This document shows, one piece after another, positions 1 to 14,700 of a stretch of 64,000 bases of DNA. The DNA lies in assembly GCF_964204645.1 (NCBI RefSeq), contig NC_134028.1:3508501-3572500 (forward strand). Reading direction: 5' to 3'. A model generated the notes under the pieces. That model was given only the letters and a program-made list of their open reading frames with translations, made no database searches and was not told the origin of the DNA. The stretch's first letter is position 1, and the number at the start of each line of letters is the position of its first letter. The translations under genes and the position numbers were made by a program. This DNA is from Tubulanus polymorphus (lineage: Eukaryota; Nemertea; Palaeonemertea; Tubulaniformes; Tubulanidae).

Positions 1-348
1 TCCCATTCTTGCGAACGCAGGTCGTTTTCTAACGAAAACATCTCTTTTACGGTCGATTGCATCTTTGCATCCCCGTCGGTCTTGTCGAGCAGGGCAGCTT
101 TCAATTCATCGACGCTGGCGACAATTTTGCTCAGCGAATCGACTCGTGACTGTAGGTAGGCGATGTCCTTGTTGTAGACTCGGATTTGTTTTGTGATCGA
201 GGCCAGGTTTCGTTCGATACACGCCCGATTACACATTCCCAACAGCGTCTCGACCTTTAACTGACGCGAACAATGCTCCAACACGAACTGTATCATATTC
301 GATAGATTCTGCACGAGTTCGCCAGGGAACGTCACGCTCTCCGACTTG
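1..348 (-). CDS. Internal exon of an unidentified coiled-coil protein (gene continues off the left edge)
   Basis: Read on the minus strand, the stretch below 348 is open through to the window edge (about 115 codons). It follows a good acceptor (a T-rich run ending CCGCAG, AG at 350-349), so it is an exon rather than a chance ORF. The peptide starts KSESVTFPGELVQNL, contains a Cys pair in GMCNRACIERNL, then a heptad-like stretch (ITKQIRVYNKDIAYLQSRV, DSLSKIVASVDELKAALL) typical of a coiled coil. I do not recognise the family. The rest of the gene lies left of the window, plus an upstream exon at higher coordinates that I could not find. Confidence 0.5.
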
Positions 349-3300
349 CTGCGGAAAAAAAACAAAGAAAAATGTCTTAATTGCTAACATCTATAATTAA
401 TCGTTTTCCTGCATCGGGCGCTTTGAGTAGCAGCTCCGTGCAGAATAGGAGTAGACTACAGCTATTTCTACTCTGAAGTCTCTCGCGAAACGACATATTA
501 CATTTCAAATATCACATGACAGCTGAAATAAGATGAGTCCTGACATCATTCATTTATAACACAACCACTGCTCTCAGGCGTCGGTATTGACGCGTTTAAT
601 TGAATTTCTATAAGTGACGGCTTTCTTTTGATAATTTAAGGAAACGAATGCTATAAGATTATTAAATAAAAAGAGCAGTATACGCTAATGCATGGAGGCA
701 TAAATGCATGATGCGTATAGCGAGAAATCGCGATTTTGTTAGCAAGTATTAAACTGAACAGGGCGGCAAACCGGACGGCAAACCGGGCGGCAAACCTCCG
801 AATCCTACAATTATAATGAAAAATCCGAGAATGTTTCCTTGAGCTAGTAGTTTATTCGACGTTCCAGGAAGGAAACATTTCTGGAATTTATATTTTTGTT
901 ATTATAGTGGGATTCTCTATAGATTATCATCATAATACACGGATATAGTGTTTTAACAATGGTTAGGAAAGAAAATGTTCAAATCAATCAGTAACCAAAG
1001 TTAACATCTGCGTGAACATATTTCATTTATGTAAATAAGTTAAATCCAGTATTTCTTGTGACAAAATATTGAAAAATAATGAAAATTGGGGACAGTTTTA
1101 GCAGCTCTGAACTGAACGTTAACGCGACTAAGCGGGACTTACAGCCTCGTGAATGTGAGAATCGGACGAACTGACCCGCGAAACATATTCCAGGTGAAGT
1201 GTACACTGCGCGATCTTTCCGAATACTTAAACCAACTAACTACATCATACAACGGAAAAAAGATACCCTTGTATATGAAATGGGATCAAAATATATTATG
1301 CTAGCAATATATATGCGTTCAATTCGTATAATATACAGATTGTTGGCCTTGTCTAATAAATAATTCATACGCATCAACTTATGAGAGGGAAACGAGAGGA
1401 ATAGTCTATTACAGCGACAACGAACCGAGCTGACAAACACGACGCTACAGAATTCGAAAACATGGACTTATATCATAAAAATATCAAGATGGTTATTGAT
1501 TTGAATTCCCGATAGAGTCCCATCTCTACCAATATCGAGTGTAACGTTTTGACAAATGGCTCCGGCACACACGCGTCGACCGCAAAATACTCCGCAAACG
1601 ATTTCCTATAAAAGACGACTTTTCTTCGCATTTATCACGCGTAATTAGATCGGAGATGTTCACGAGACTAACCCCTAAACTACGACCCTCCGAGGCAGAA
1701 CGGAGAGAGAGAGAGAGAGATAACACCAGTCGCGTACTGTCAATAATTTCCATCCATTTCCATACGCTTCCCGAGTCGACCACAGGTCAATGGAATTAAC
1801 CAAAACAAACTTTTGTTCACGAGCTCAAAAAGGTCTAACCGCGGTATATGAATTGATGAGATTTTATGTCAATATCTATTCGAAGACATCCACTTTGGGC
1901 TCCTCTTCACGCGGATTCAAAAATTTGGAAAAAGCTTGGAAAAAAGGCTGAAAGTTTGTGAGAAAAGCAACCAGGAAGCGAAAAACTTTTTTGTAAAAGT
2001 TTCGCCAAGCACTAAACGTTGTAAGAAAAGCTTGTTAGAGCGAGGGTAGGGGGGCATTAAGGCGGCTTGTTCGTTTATCGGTAGACTGAGCCGAAAAGTG
2101 TCTTATCCCGTTAACTCAACGAGATAGCGCTCTTATTTCTGTCGAGAATATGCATCGTCGAAAGCTTTTAGCAAAATTAGTTATTTAGCCAACAAGATGT
2201 CGACGAGGGTATATCCGATCGCTGCAGCCGAGAAGAAAACAACGAGATCATTACGCCAAAACAAATGTCACCCGTTACGCAGTAAACACCATTCGCCGCG
2301 CAATCCGTTTACTCGCTGACCGATGAAGGTTTTCAGAAAACCCCAATCCAACAAATGTTGTTATAATCAATCCCCTCCCCGACGTACCGGCTGATTATAG
2401 CAGTAAAAAGCCTACATAACCTAGCGTGATCTATATCCAGGGAGCAAAGTGAATTCCCAGATCCCCGGAGTAAGTCGTGCGCTCGAACTTTGCATTCATT
2501 TGGGCGGAAAGAACATTAGTGAAAGAGAATGGCATTCGATAAGACGTCACAAACATCAAAGAAACAACATCTATCGGGACGAAAAAAGAAGTTTTCTCAT
2601 TAAATCACAGTTGTATTCAAATCGCGTAGGCGCACACACAAGTTCCGCCGTAAATACATAACCAGATCATGAATAGAGAATCCCTTGATATATAGTGCAT
2701 CAAATCAATTTCCAGCGTACACTGTGAAAATTGAATAAATATCTTATTCCTTCGCAGTTATTAAGTTAAATCCCCGGGTCGTCAAATGCCGGTGGCCCCA
2801 ACGATCCCGAACTGCCGATCATATTTCTGCGACTTATTAAACTCAATAGACGAGTTGTCTCCGGTGGCTGGGGCGTTTTTATTCAATTTACCCGGCAAAA
2901 ATATCGAATTTCGTCACTTTACCCAGGGACAAAAAAAAATCAAAAATAGATTTGACCAACCAAGTTTTATACTTATTTTTTCTTAAGAGGAATTGTTCTG
3001 GCGCGTTCGCTGCCTTTAAACCGAACATTCCTAGAAGATCTCGCACCGAGAAACTCGACTTGAAAATTAAAAACTGACACCATTATTTCAAGGCTTAAAA
3101 ACTTTTTAACGAAATCAATGCGACGAAGTGAAGCACTCAAAGCGGGAAACGACAGACTCCTCGGCGAACCGAACTGAAATTGAATTCCCACTCGTTTCAG
3201 CCGGGCAACTTAAAATCCATCTACAGAAATAAAACTCGTCGAAAATCATTCCCGTGAAGTTCACGCGGAAAACTGATTTGATTATTTTCGCTCGACGCGC

Positions 3301-6300
3301 ACGCCGCACGCCGCCCGCCGCACCGAGGGACGGAAAGTTTTAATTATAACGCGCAGGTCAGTGATCCGACGCGTCGTCATTCTACCGCAGCCTCGCCGAA
3401 ACCAGACAACGATTTATAATTGAAAATCCGTCGATCGCCTTCGATTCGATAGAAAAATAGACATCGATTTCAAAACAAAACTGCGATCCATCATTTACCC
3501 GCGCGTCCAGATCGATAGGAATTATCGATGTCAAACAGCTGGGCAAAATGAGAACGGTTTATCGATGGGAAATCGACAGAAATCCGGCGAAAACGCGTCG
3601 AAAACATGGCGCACGGCCTGTCAACAAGAGATACAGGATCATAGGAGTTTAGATAGTTCCCGCATCTCATGAACGATTCCACATAAATACCAAAACGAGC
3701 AATTCGAATTTCGAAGCGATCGAGTTGATAGGACGATAATTGGTTTGTTTTAATGGAAACCATTGACAGGTTTCAAGACATGTTGATGGCCCACGTTTTC
3801 TATCTTAGCGATTTCAATTCTCCTGTTATCGATTTGATTGGTAGATTTGCTCGATTTTTTTGATTTGGTGTCCTCAACAATCCCACCACGCCTGCCGGGA
3901 ACGAAACGGAGGGTTTGATTTTGAAATCGGAAAATACAGTTGTGTTTTCGGCGGTCTAAATCGAAGCATTCTATAGCGACTGCACGAAGTTACGGAATTC
4001 TAGTCGACGACGGAATCGTCTGGTGTGTTTTTTTTAAACTCGTCGTCATCGTAGACGACACATAATTTGCGGCCTCATTTACGAGCGCAAGAGCTAAAAT
4101 TACATCGCTATTTCTGCAGAGAAGAAGATCGTCAACGATGATATAATTGCGTATAAAAACCACTTCAATAACGATTCGATGCTGCATACATAATACAAAG
4201 TGTATCTCATTAATGGCAGCTCAAAACTCGTCCGACCACAGCCGCACTTGCTTCCTTGTTTTGCTAATGAATAAATTAATATCTGTAGATACTAAAGTAG
4301 AATAGCCAGTAGTACAATCAAAGATGGAGATATGACGCAATTAAAACCCACTTCTATTTGAAAAATTTAAAAACATTAAAAACGAAATTTATTTATTTTA
4401 TAATAAATCATTTATCAAGAATGAAATCGATTCATCGCGCAGAAATTCAGTCAATTAACTTGTTGCCAATATAAGGACCCGTCGTTTTAAAACCTGTCTC
4501 TAGAGAACAGTAAGAAACGTAGTGTCCTTTTTAGATTTTCATTCGCGATAAATAAATTTCAATTTCTAATCTTTTGAATTTGTAAACGGTGGATTATATA
4601 TCCTTATCATCCCTAGATGATTGTGAAATATACACTTGAACAGATTTAGAGAAATATACAAATTAAGAGAACGAATCCAACCATCAAACGATGCAGTCCA
4701 ACTACATTTCCAACGTAAAGGGAAACTAGGCGAAACGCAGAACCGAAATACATCTGTCAGGGCATTTCATTAGTGAAGAGTTATGAAATTAAATATTTTC
4801 GTTCCGTGGTCGATTTAACGACACAGTTTATGTTTCAACTACAAACGAATTTCTCTAGTAAAACGGCATCCACAGCTGCCACAGGCGGTTCCGTAAATCA
4901 AATCCGATCTATGTCTTTTTTACGGTAAATGGCATGCGGCAAAACGCACTTCGAAGAACGAAAATTAGAGATCGGTTGGAATAACTTGCTGTAGTAGTTT
5001 TCTGATTTATGATTCGATCTGCAATTAGACACACGCGGGTATAGCGACGCCTAAGTGGCGATGATCTTTCTAGAAAAATCGGTTCAATCGTAAATCAGGG
5101 TATTTTCTAAATATCGCCGCGCGTAAAACGATAAATCGGCACAACTTCGAATTCGGTAATCAATTTCGGCAAATGAAGGCACGGGTTTTTCTCATCGATC
5201 GAATTCGTTTTTTAAAGATTTTTACTTTCGAACTCGTCCAGTTATTAGGCGATAAATCTGCCTGAAGCCGAAATAACCCGGTCTGTATCATCTCACAGTA
5301 AAAGTCCGAAGGATATACTCGATAAAATGGGGCACCGGAATACCGGGAATTTTAGGAATCTTCTAAAACCGAATATCATCAAACAAGTTATCGGTAGATA
5401 TGATTGACCACTCGGTGTTTGGTATAGATTTCACTGAAAATTGAGTCAATAATTGGAAAAAGTTGATTCGAATCTAATTGAAATATGTATAGAAGAAATC
5501 GAAGCCCACTAGCGACCCTGGCGGAATCCTCGCTTGCTACAGTAGGGATACCGGTTCCCCATTGGAATCGCAGTTAGAAATAAATGAATTTCAAAACTGC
5601 AACGAAAAAACAGAACTCTCCGATAAGTTTTCTCAACAGTCAATGAAGATGAATGTCTACATGTAATCAGACAGTAGAGAGAGATTTCAGAAATTAGTTG
5701 GCGGTTTCGTGGCGGAAATGAAAAGATGCGCCGGGTTTGAAATGAATGCGTCCCGGTGCGCGTATGTCGTACATGTCGGCGCATACACAACGCGTCATCA
5801 GTAAATACAAACTCATTACGATACACGAATCGCGTCTAATTGGATTTACTGGTGAAAAATGAGCCATTACCCGAGCGAAGCTATAGCTGCTCCGCTCGGC
5901 GCTGCTGATGTCTTCTGACATTTGCGAGGGGAAATTTTCGATCGGCGACAGAAAGAACCAAATCGTTCAACTTTTTGCCGCAGTAAAAAAGAGGAATACG
6001 AATGGATCTCCCTTCGCGATTCATCGACCCGGGACGCATTAACAACTAGGCCTATAACACACGCGGCAAAGTATCATCAACATCTATACTTGGCCGCACT
6101 GGCGAGCGCGGTCCGATGCCACCAACGAGCGGCAAAGTGCCATCGCTTTACACGTACTAATCATTCAAACCAACCAATGCAGTAGGTTAAGTTAAGTGCC
6201 ACAAATCAGACCGCGAACCGCAGCTCACCAGACATGAAAACGTATGAAAATGTAAAAATTGATACTCGTACTTCATTAAATGTGTCGGTTATTATGAGAA

Positions 6301-9300
6301 GCGATCGTCTAACTCGGAAACAATCTGATGGCCGGGAACACGATTCGATTCGACAGATATTATCCGCATTTCATCCACGGGCCGCAGGACAGCCGCTAAT
6401 AAGCTCAAGGTCAATAAATATCCGAACGCCTTTCGGATAATCGAAATTGCGGACGAGTTCGAACAAATTCTAATGGGAAAATATTGGTTCGATGTAAGAC
6501 GAATTTGCGGTTCGCGAATGAATGAACTTCACGAATTAAATACGTGCACACTCACTCTCTCGATACCGAGCCAGGAGCAAACATTTCTAAAAATCTACAC
6601 AACCATGCATTCTATCAATTGATTTATACTTCGTGGTTCAAGGGCAACTTTGAAAATGCGTGTTAAGATTCACACGCCTCTTCAATTTAGATGAAAAATA
6701 TGTATTCGTGTCGATTTTCCATTGCTAACCCGCGGATTCTCTGTCTCATATATATTTTTAACAGAGTTCTGGCCAATTATTCATCTATTCATCATCTTCG
6801 CCGTCTGAATTCATATTACGCCGTAGTTCGTCTGAATTCATTGCTAAACACGGACTGTCTGATTAATTTGAATAACATCGTCTCCCCGCCTGTAAATGTC
6901 ACACTTATTTGGACAGATTCTACGTTAAGACCGATGTATACAATAGAGGAAAGTTCAGACGTCGCGCATCAAAACTAAAAAAAAAACGCAATAGGAAGGC
7001 CTATCCATCATACGAAACTGATCTGATGCCCGTCGAAATTGACACAATTAATGGCAAATGGTTTTATCGTAAAAATCCGATTTCTCGCATGATTTGTAGG
7101 CATTTAAGTCGACGTATTACATCTATATAGATGAAGTTCTTTTCGGAGGAGATTTCGAACCAGAGATGGATGTGCTATGTCACTTTAATGGCAGCTTCGG
7201 CTGATCTCCGGCTACGAATTCGCAATTAAAAACTAATCCTCAATATGTGTACCCTAATGTACAGTTGAGACTGGTAATAATGACGTGCGCGTAATATCTC
7301 ACACGATCTGGAGGGGAACGAAGTCGCGCGGTGTCGGAAATAATCCGATACACCGAATACGATCAAAAATTCCGGATAAGTTTGATTCTAATGTCCGCCC
7401 GCATCATTGGATAAATTTCCTACTGGAATCTGATGACGACGTTTAGCAGGGCCTTGAAACGACCGATCCGATCAGATCAACTTCTGATGAACAACGAAGC
7501 TGTATTCCTTGAACAACAATCAGAGGTTATTTGATGTCGACTAACAAGACTTCATCCATTATCCGGTTTCTCGTATTAACTAATTACAAATTTAAAGAAT
7601 CCACGCCAATTGACATGTTCGCTTCGGAGGAAATGGCTAATCAAACTACTAAAGATACCCCCATACGGATCTATTGACAATAATAGACATGCTGTCGGCT
7701 AAGTACGCACTTGCGCTAATTGCTCGACGGAGCTTTGAGTGGAAAAATCATCATTTTACCAATTTGTCTCGCGACTTTGTTTCAACACTCGAACGATTCG
7801 TCAGTTCAACCGATCTATTGATCACTGTAATTAACGTGCGAAGACTTTAAAGTCAGAGCAGCCTCGTGTGGCTGATGACTATCGGTAGTGCGTTGATGAA
7901 AAAAAAATCCAAGGACCCGGCGAGGCGAGCGATTAACATCAAAGAGGTAAAAAACAGGGTGGCCACTTTCCCCCCCATTTACAAATATCCTGAGTTTTTT
8001 ACGTTACAACACAAAATCTCTGCGTGGATCTGCAGGTGAGGAGAAATTTCCTGGCTAAAAATGTTACAGGTTATTTTTATTTTTCATGAATTACGTATTG
8101 AAAAAAAGCATCACATATCTGACAAAATATGTCGTATTCCCAGTCGACGGGCACCACTCCGTATAAGCATATACGCGGCTATATCGTTTTAAGTACAAAA
8201 AGAGAAGGGAAAAGCAGAATCCGTATTGGCACTATACATGCAACCCAGCAGATCGTGCGTCACGCTATATAGACCAGCGCGGAGAAAAATACAATGAGCC
8301 AATGAACAAAAAAAAGACAAATGACAAAAAATAACTACGACCATGGGAATAAACACCGACACAAACTTGTAGCCGTCTCGGGTAAATGTTTGCCTTAATT
8401 ACGTCTGGATAACGAGCCAAACGGGACGCGGCAATGCAGATCAGAAATGACAAGAGCGACCACCGGAGACACAGGCCCCACTTCTTATACATCCAACGCA
8501 TAGGACTTAACAAAAAATTCAATGATCAAGACTTCGGTTTTTCTGTTATTTATCATACGGCGAATAAATTTCTCATTCTACGATGGAGATACAAGCCGCC
8601 GAATACGAACAACGATTAAAAACGTATCAGTCATATATCGCCCGACACGAGAATATACGCGGTATATACACATAGTGATGAATGATGACATCGTTTTGCG
8701 ATATATTCGAATCTTTCGAGACGAAAAGACCGCAGAAAAATAGACAATCTTACCACGTTAGTTTGAATACATGTATCATAATTTCACCAAACTTCGAACA
8801 GTATGATATACAACAAAATCTCAAAATACAAAAGAAAATCCAGTCCAAAGAGAGTCCTTGAGCTGAGGTTTATTCATTTATTTCAAGGTTTCGTTCTAAA
8901 CAGTCATCTTGACTTCAGGACCATTCAGGACACCTACGATTTTATCGTACATCGTTTCAACACGGACCATGGACGTATAAACTAGTTTATACGTCCATGC
9001 ACGGACTGAGAGTGTTTCATCAATTTTGTCAAAAATGATATTCCAAACTCCGAATATTATGATAGGGATTAGAAACGTTTCTGTCTAAAAGCAATAACAA
9101 ACTTTGCATCATGAGATTCAACCTTGAGCCTTCTATTCTGTTATTCATACTGACCAGCAAAAAAAAAACCAATAAATTGTTCGGACGGCTAGGAAACAAG
9201 CAAGGCCATAAGCTCGTTTGAAACACATATAACAAGTCCCAATATTCAATGGTGATTTCGTTCACCAAATCAGACCGCGTACATTACAGACAGATAGAGA

Positions 9301-11715
9301 AAGCCGAATGCAATTACTTAGTTTTATCTGATGAAGGTCCATCAACTGAACATGTATTATACCGCGGGGAATGAGGCCAATCACGCCTTTGAATCTTTAT
9401 ATTATTTATGAGGGGGGATAGTTCTCTCAAAAACAGAGGGAGAAACTACTGCAGAGAATCGATCGGTCGGAGATGGCTAGTCGATCAGCCACAGGTTTCC
9501 GATGTGTCCCGGCTCGAAGATGTACAACAATTTGTATATTGCATTTCTGAGAATTCGGCCCGCGCAAAAAAATAGAAAACTGTCTTGTCCAGTGACACCG
9601 ATCTTACCGCAATACTTCCAGGCGATGGCATCAAGTGATTGGGTTAAAAATGTTCTAGGAAAAATGGCACTTGTCAATAGGGTCTATTGACAGTTGAGTA
9701 GAACTGATACTAATGAGGAAAATCCAGTTGAGATTGTTCATGATGAGAATACAAGACTCGATCTATACACTCTAGAGAGTATCTTCTCAGGATACGAGAC
9801 ACTTCGTTTTCAGTATCCTCAGCAAATTAAAGTTTGGTTTCCAGTTTGCCTTTGATTTAGGTTTCCAATCAAGATAAGTATTGGGCTTAAATCAAATCGA
9901 ACATTTTTAAATGGTGAAATCAGAAATTTCTTTTATCGTGTCAGCATAATTTCAATTTCTAGTATTCCAACAGAAAACTTGTACCCTTGGGATACCAGGA
10001 AAGTGTCAGAATCGAGCCAGGAATGCTGACTCGGTGAAGACCGTTGATTCGCATCCGAAGCCTCTCGACGACCAAGGACGAAAACTAGCTCGCTGAAATT
10101 ACTGCGATTAAATTGAGTGAGAAACTTGATTTCGATTAACGTCATCAGTATTGACACAAACGTTCGTCGTCGTCGTCGTCGTGTGGCATTTTGTCAACGC
10201 AAAAAGAAACCATTTTAAACGCAGTTGGTAAACGCATTAATCATAAAAAAGGCTTCCGTAATAAGCAACGCTGACAGATGACAACAAGTTCGGACAATTC
10301 ATCTACGAATAAGATCGTAAATGGCAAAATTAATAATTCATCAACGCGATGTCATTGTGTCAAGACGCATTTTATCACAAATAAATGAATAATATAATAC
10401 CGATTCATCATCGTAAAATGACAAATCGTAAGAGACCGGACTCACAATGTGAAGAACAACAGCAGCAACTCAAAAAGCAACAATCAAAGCCAGTAACGAC
10501 GCACAGATAATTGTGTTTTTACGCAACTTTGAATGTGAAAAGAAAAAGTAGATGTACACGCGAAAAAGCACTTGTGGCCATTAAGAAAATTGCAATTATC
10601 AAGTAATTTGGTAAAAATTTCCAATATACCGAACTATGAAGGCATGGAAGTGGGACAACCATGTACTGTACTTTTAGTGCTATGTATCAGTTTAATACCA
10701 GTTACTTACAGGCAAAATACACTTGCCGGAAATTGTATTTGATTTATTCGAAGAATGTGCCAATAAAGAACAAGCGACGACAATTTTGTTCGTAATATCA
10801 AATAAAATGAACACAAAATAACTAAATAGGTACTACTTTACTTCTTCAATGCTTCATGCGCGAAAAATGTCTTTCTAAATGAAAAAATTTTTTAAGTAAA
10901 ATGATAGGTCCACGGTTCTTGATGCACATGCTTTCATGCATAAATACACAAAAACTACCCGCATTTATTCAGGGTCCCTACAGATCAGTCATTCCTGCAT
11001 ATAAGGAATTTTAAAGGAGAAAATTTCATATTTCAAGGATGTATCTGCATCATTTTCATATCGTATTTGCTGTAGACTCCTCCTAAAACGGTGCTGTTTA
11101 TCTCAGTTAACTGTCAATTCAGTGGTTTTGTAAACAAATGTTAATCCTTGACACAGCTTAACTTGGTTTCTAATTTGGAAACCGCCTAGTTGGGTAGCAG
11201 AAACAATCCTGGTCCCAACTGTACTGATTTAGCGGTAGTCTAAAGGGGTTTTAAAAGAGTTTCTGATATTTTGCTCAAATTAAAGGAGTTTCAAGCACCT
11301 TCAAAAGCATTTTCAGCTAAGAAGGAATCGTTAAGGAATCAAGGAGTCGTAGGGACCCCGTTATTGAAATAGCCTGGATTTGTACACATGAAATAAAGGC
11401 CTTAACGAATGAATACAATTAACCCTTTTTTCATGATGAAACTTGGTTATATCTACACTCGGGGTATGAGTTTTGATGATGTTAAACGGGAGGTGGTTTG
11501 TGTGTTATATCTAAGCATTAAGGGGTAGGGCTGATAGTTACCGTTTAGCCGGATAAATGATCATTGAAGGATATCTGTCGACAGTAAACGGCCAGGGTAA
11601 ATCATTCTTGTACATGTTGATTCTAAAACGAAAATAATTCATCGTAATCTAAGTGAATATTTCGATAAAGTGTCTCGTAAAACCCTCATTTTTGACTCGA
11701 ACGTCACTGACTCAC
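349..11715. other. Long stretch without a recognisable gene
   Basis: I found no exon here that I can tie to a protein family. Open frames are short, AT-rich and lack convincing splice signals. Small features: three 12-bp GGGCGGCAAACC-type units at about 761-798, a GA run near 1703-1722, a CpG-rich patch at about 3290-3330, a perfect 32-bp palindrome at 8968-8999 and a TCG run near 10164-10183. The 5' exons of the left-edge gene and the missing 3' exons of TXNDC11 should lie here. One minus-strand exon-like stretch (about 9618-9666, acceptor TTTTTCCTAG, donor GTAAGA, peptide TFLTQSLDAIAWKYC) was seen but not assigned. Confidence 0.5.
8968..8999. repeat. Perfect 32-bp palindrome
   Basis: CATGGACGTATAAACT is followed directly by its exact reverse complement. 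There is no spacer and no flanking gene. Confidence 0.9.
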
Positions 11716-14700
11716 CTGACGAATGTTATATTTTTAGCGGATTTAAAGTATTTGGCAAGTTTTAGGAAGTTATGAGCGTTGCTCGTACAGTGACCGCACC
11801 AATGCGAATAATACAACACGACGACATCCTGCAAAACAAAATTACCATAGAAATTATCAACGAGTAAGATCGTAGTTATGAAGTGCGACGATTCAAATTC
11901 AAGTTCAGTCGCATTCTGATTTCAGATGCACCAGTGGCAGCACTGGCTTACAGCTGTTACTAGAATCAACCAGACAACTTCATGTAGAGTTGAATGAATG
12001 CTAGCACAACAGATTCACAGGTAAAACAAATAATTACACAGCTGTTTAATTCTTGTATCCATATTCTAAATAGTTAATAAGATAAATACCCGCGATTTAG
12101 AGATTAAAAGTTTTAAAATTGAGAATTCATTCGATCGAAAATTAATCAAAAATGTCCTTATCAACGCCCTTCTGTGCATAGTTGACTTCATATATCATAC
12201 CTGATGAGGCTGAAGTAATAATACTATTTTCAAAGATGAATTTTATTTTTTAGTTGTGATTTTGTCACGGCTTAATCAACCAGACCACAGTAGCAGGGCC
12301 CAGTTTCACAAAAAAGTTTAACTAAAACTTTTGGTGTAATTACCATTGGTTACTTCATGTTTTCAATGAGGACAACAATTCAAGCTTAAACATTTTAAGC
12401 TTAAACTTTTTCGTCAGGAGTCAAATTGATGAACTCAGGAATTTTCACATATTTTCACATTCTTACAATCATAAAAACTTAAATAAATTTTGAATAAAAT
12501 TTAAAGACAAAACTCTACGACTCACTTTTTCATTATCCATGACAGTCTGTCGGAAATTAGCGGATGAAATATCGGCGACGCAAACTTCATCAGTCGACGA
12601 GGACGACAGGGAACAGGTTTGACTAGAAATGTTAGAATTGCGTCCGACTGACGACGACGACGAACGAAGATGACGCCGCAAATATCCCGACGTGAAATTC
12701 ACCACAAACTCTTCTACGAATTAGAGAGGAAAATCTTAATTAACGCATCAACGCAAAGGATTGAAAACATAGCGAAGTATTTCAATAGGATTGATGCAAT
12801 AAATGATGAGTTTATCAGAAATCTTGTTTTAAGGATTTTTATCTCAATTTATTACCTGCACCTCAACTGTCCTGACTTACTTATATTGATTCTATTTACA
12901 GGTTCATTCATCACATGCTGAGCTTCGTTCTGAAAGATTGAAATACCAGGATTAAAGATTTAGTTCCCGTACGAGCATTTGCGAAGCGGGATATTTTTCC
13001 AAACTCTACATTTTGTCTCATTATTCCCCTGTATATTTATATTGCCCTTTATTGCAGGGATTCAAACCTGACTTAGCCCCAGTACAAAACCCTGCCTGAA
13101 TAGACCCAGCGTGCATATGGTTACATAGCAGGAAATATAGACGGAACTGTTGATTGTACAATTGCTAAGGTAATAGATATAAATACAAAATAACCCTGGC
13201 TAATAAGAAATGTGATTTCCGATTAGCTGATAATGACATCACAGCATCAGTACCCAACTTCAAGCCCAGTGCGTCTATTCATGCAGGGTTTTGTACCGGA
13301 CGACAACGTAGCTTTCAGATGAGAGATACCACGAATTTTTGCTTCTTACTTTGATATCAAGTAGCACCACGGATACGTTAGTAGATTTAGGTACAGGAAT
13401 GTTTAAACGCTGCGCGAAGTCGCGATACAAATGCCGGTCGAATACGAAGAAATTCACCGTTTTATTCGTTCGATTCGCTAGTCCGGTGAAATTTGCATAG
13501 TTCGACGACGCGGAATTCGGCCGCGCTTCGCGGATGATAGGACTGAACGCCGGGTGTCCGAACGAACGAATAAAACGCAGTCGTTTACACCGCGTCGCTC
13601 GACGTCTCGTCGCTAATAACAACGACGACGAATCCGTCATCGCGAATCGTTTCACGATCGATTCCGAACGACTAGAATCGCGACGGCAGATCCGCGTGAT
13701 CTCGTGCGGTCGATAGAGCGTCAGTTTCTGCTCGCGGCAGTACGAAAAAAAACGGCGCTCGCCGCGGAAATAACGCAACGCGCGACTCATATCACACGCG
13801 TCGTCGTCGTCAACGCGTTTCGAGATTGGCGACGATTTACAAACGTCGTAGGTGGCGCTGCACGGCGATCCTCGGTCGCGAGTCAGCCGCGGGTCCGCTT
13901 CACACGACCGCAACGAAATACAACAATACTGATCAGTTAAACTATACGTATCACTGCTGATTGTTGGTGTGATTTGTTCGTGGTTTTGCGCGCGACACGT
14001 CGTTCTTAAAGTCTCTTGTTTCGCTCGTTGTTCGAGCTGCGCCGATTTGATGTAACCAACAATGTTATTCGTGTCAGCGGAATTGTTCGGCATCACCCGA
14101 TATTCTAATCCTAATTCCCTGAGCTGAAAAAACGAACCGCACTTATCTCAATACGGGCGCAAATTAAAAAGAAACAGTTGTTGGATATGCTGAGAGAAAT
14201 ATGACGAAATAAAAAATTGACTAGAAATTAAAGACTTTATCTGTTCAGAAAACAGCAGAATAGTTGCGAAGACAATTAACTCTTTCATTTTCAGTCTTCG
14301 ATCGCGGAATTTCACTATTAACGGTAAATGCTTTTTGAAACGGACTGAATCAACTTACCATAGAAAAATACGGATCTACATAAAAAGGGTTGTTATTAAG
14401 GAATATTATAAGTGCCGGTTGTGATCCTATATGCTCAAATAAAGCTACACTCTTTTCACCAGAGGGCGCCAACCACAAAGCTGTCACCTAGAAGAAGAAA
14501 TTCCTCATGAAAACGATACAGAATTTTAGTGTCATTTTTTTAGACGAGATATCGTAAGCGCTTAAAGTATTACCTTCTGGGCATATTTGATCAGCCATTC
14601 CACAAGTGCGGAAGATGTGATCGTATTGTTAAAACTTTGTATCGGAAATTGCTTAAATAGAGAAAGAAAACTATATCAGTTCGCGCTCGCCAGAAATATA

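Noticed and set aside
9477-9690. Coding exon on either strand (both frames open)
   Set aside because: Splice-like signals exist on the minus strand, but no match to the expected TXNDC11 C-terminal sequence or to any other family could be made.
13534-13940. Plus-strand open frames (60 and 78 codons)
   Set aside because: They are antisense shadows of TXNDC11 exon 9, which has family-level support on the minus strand.
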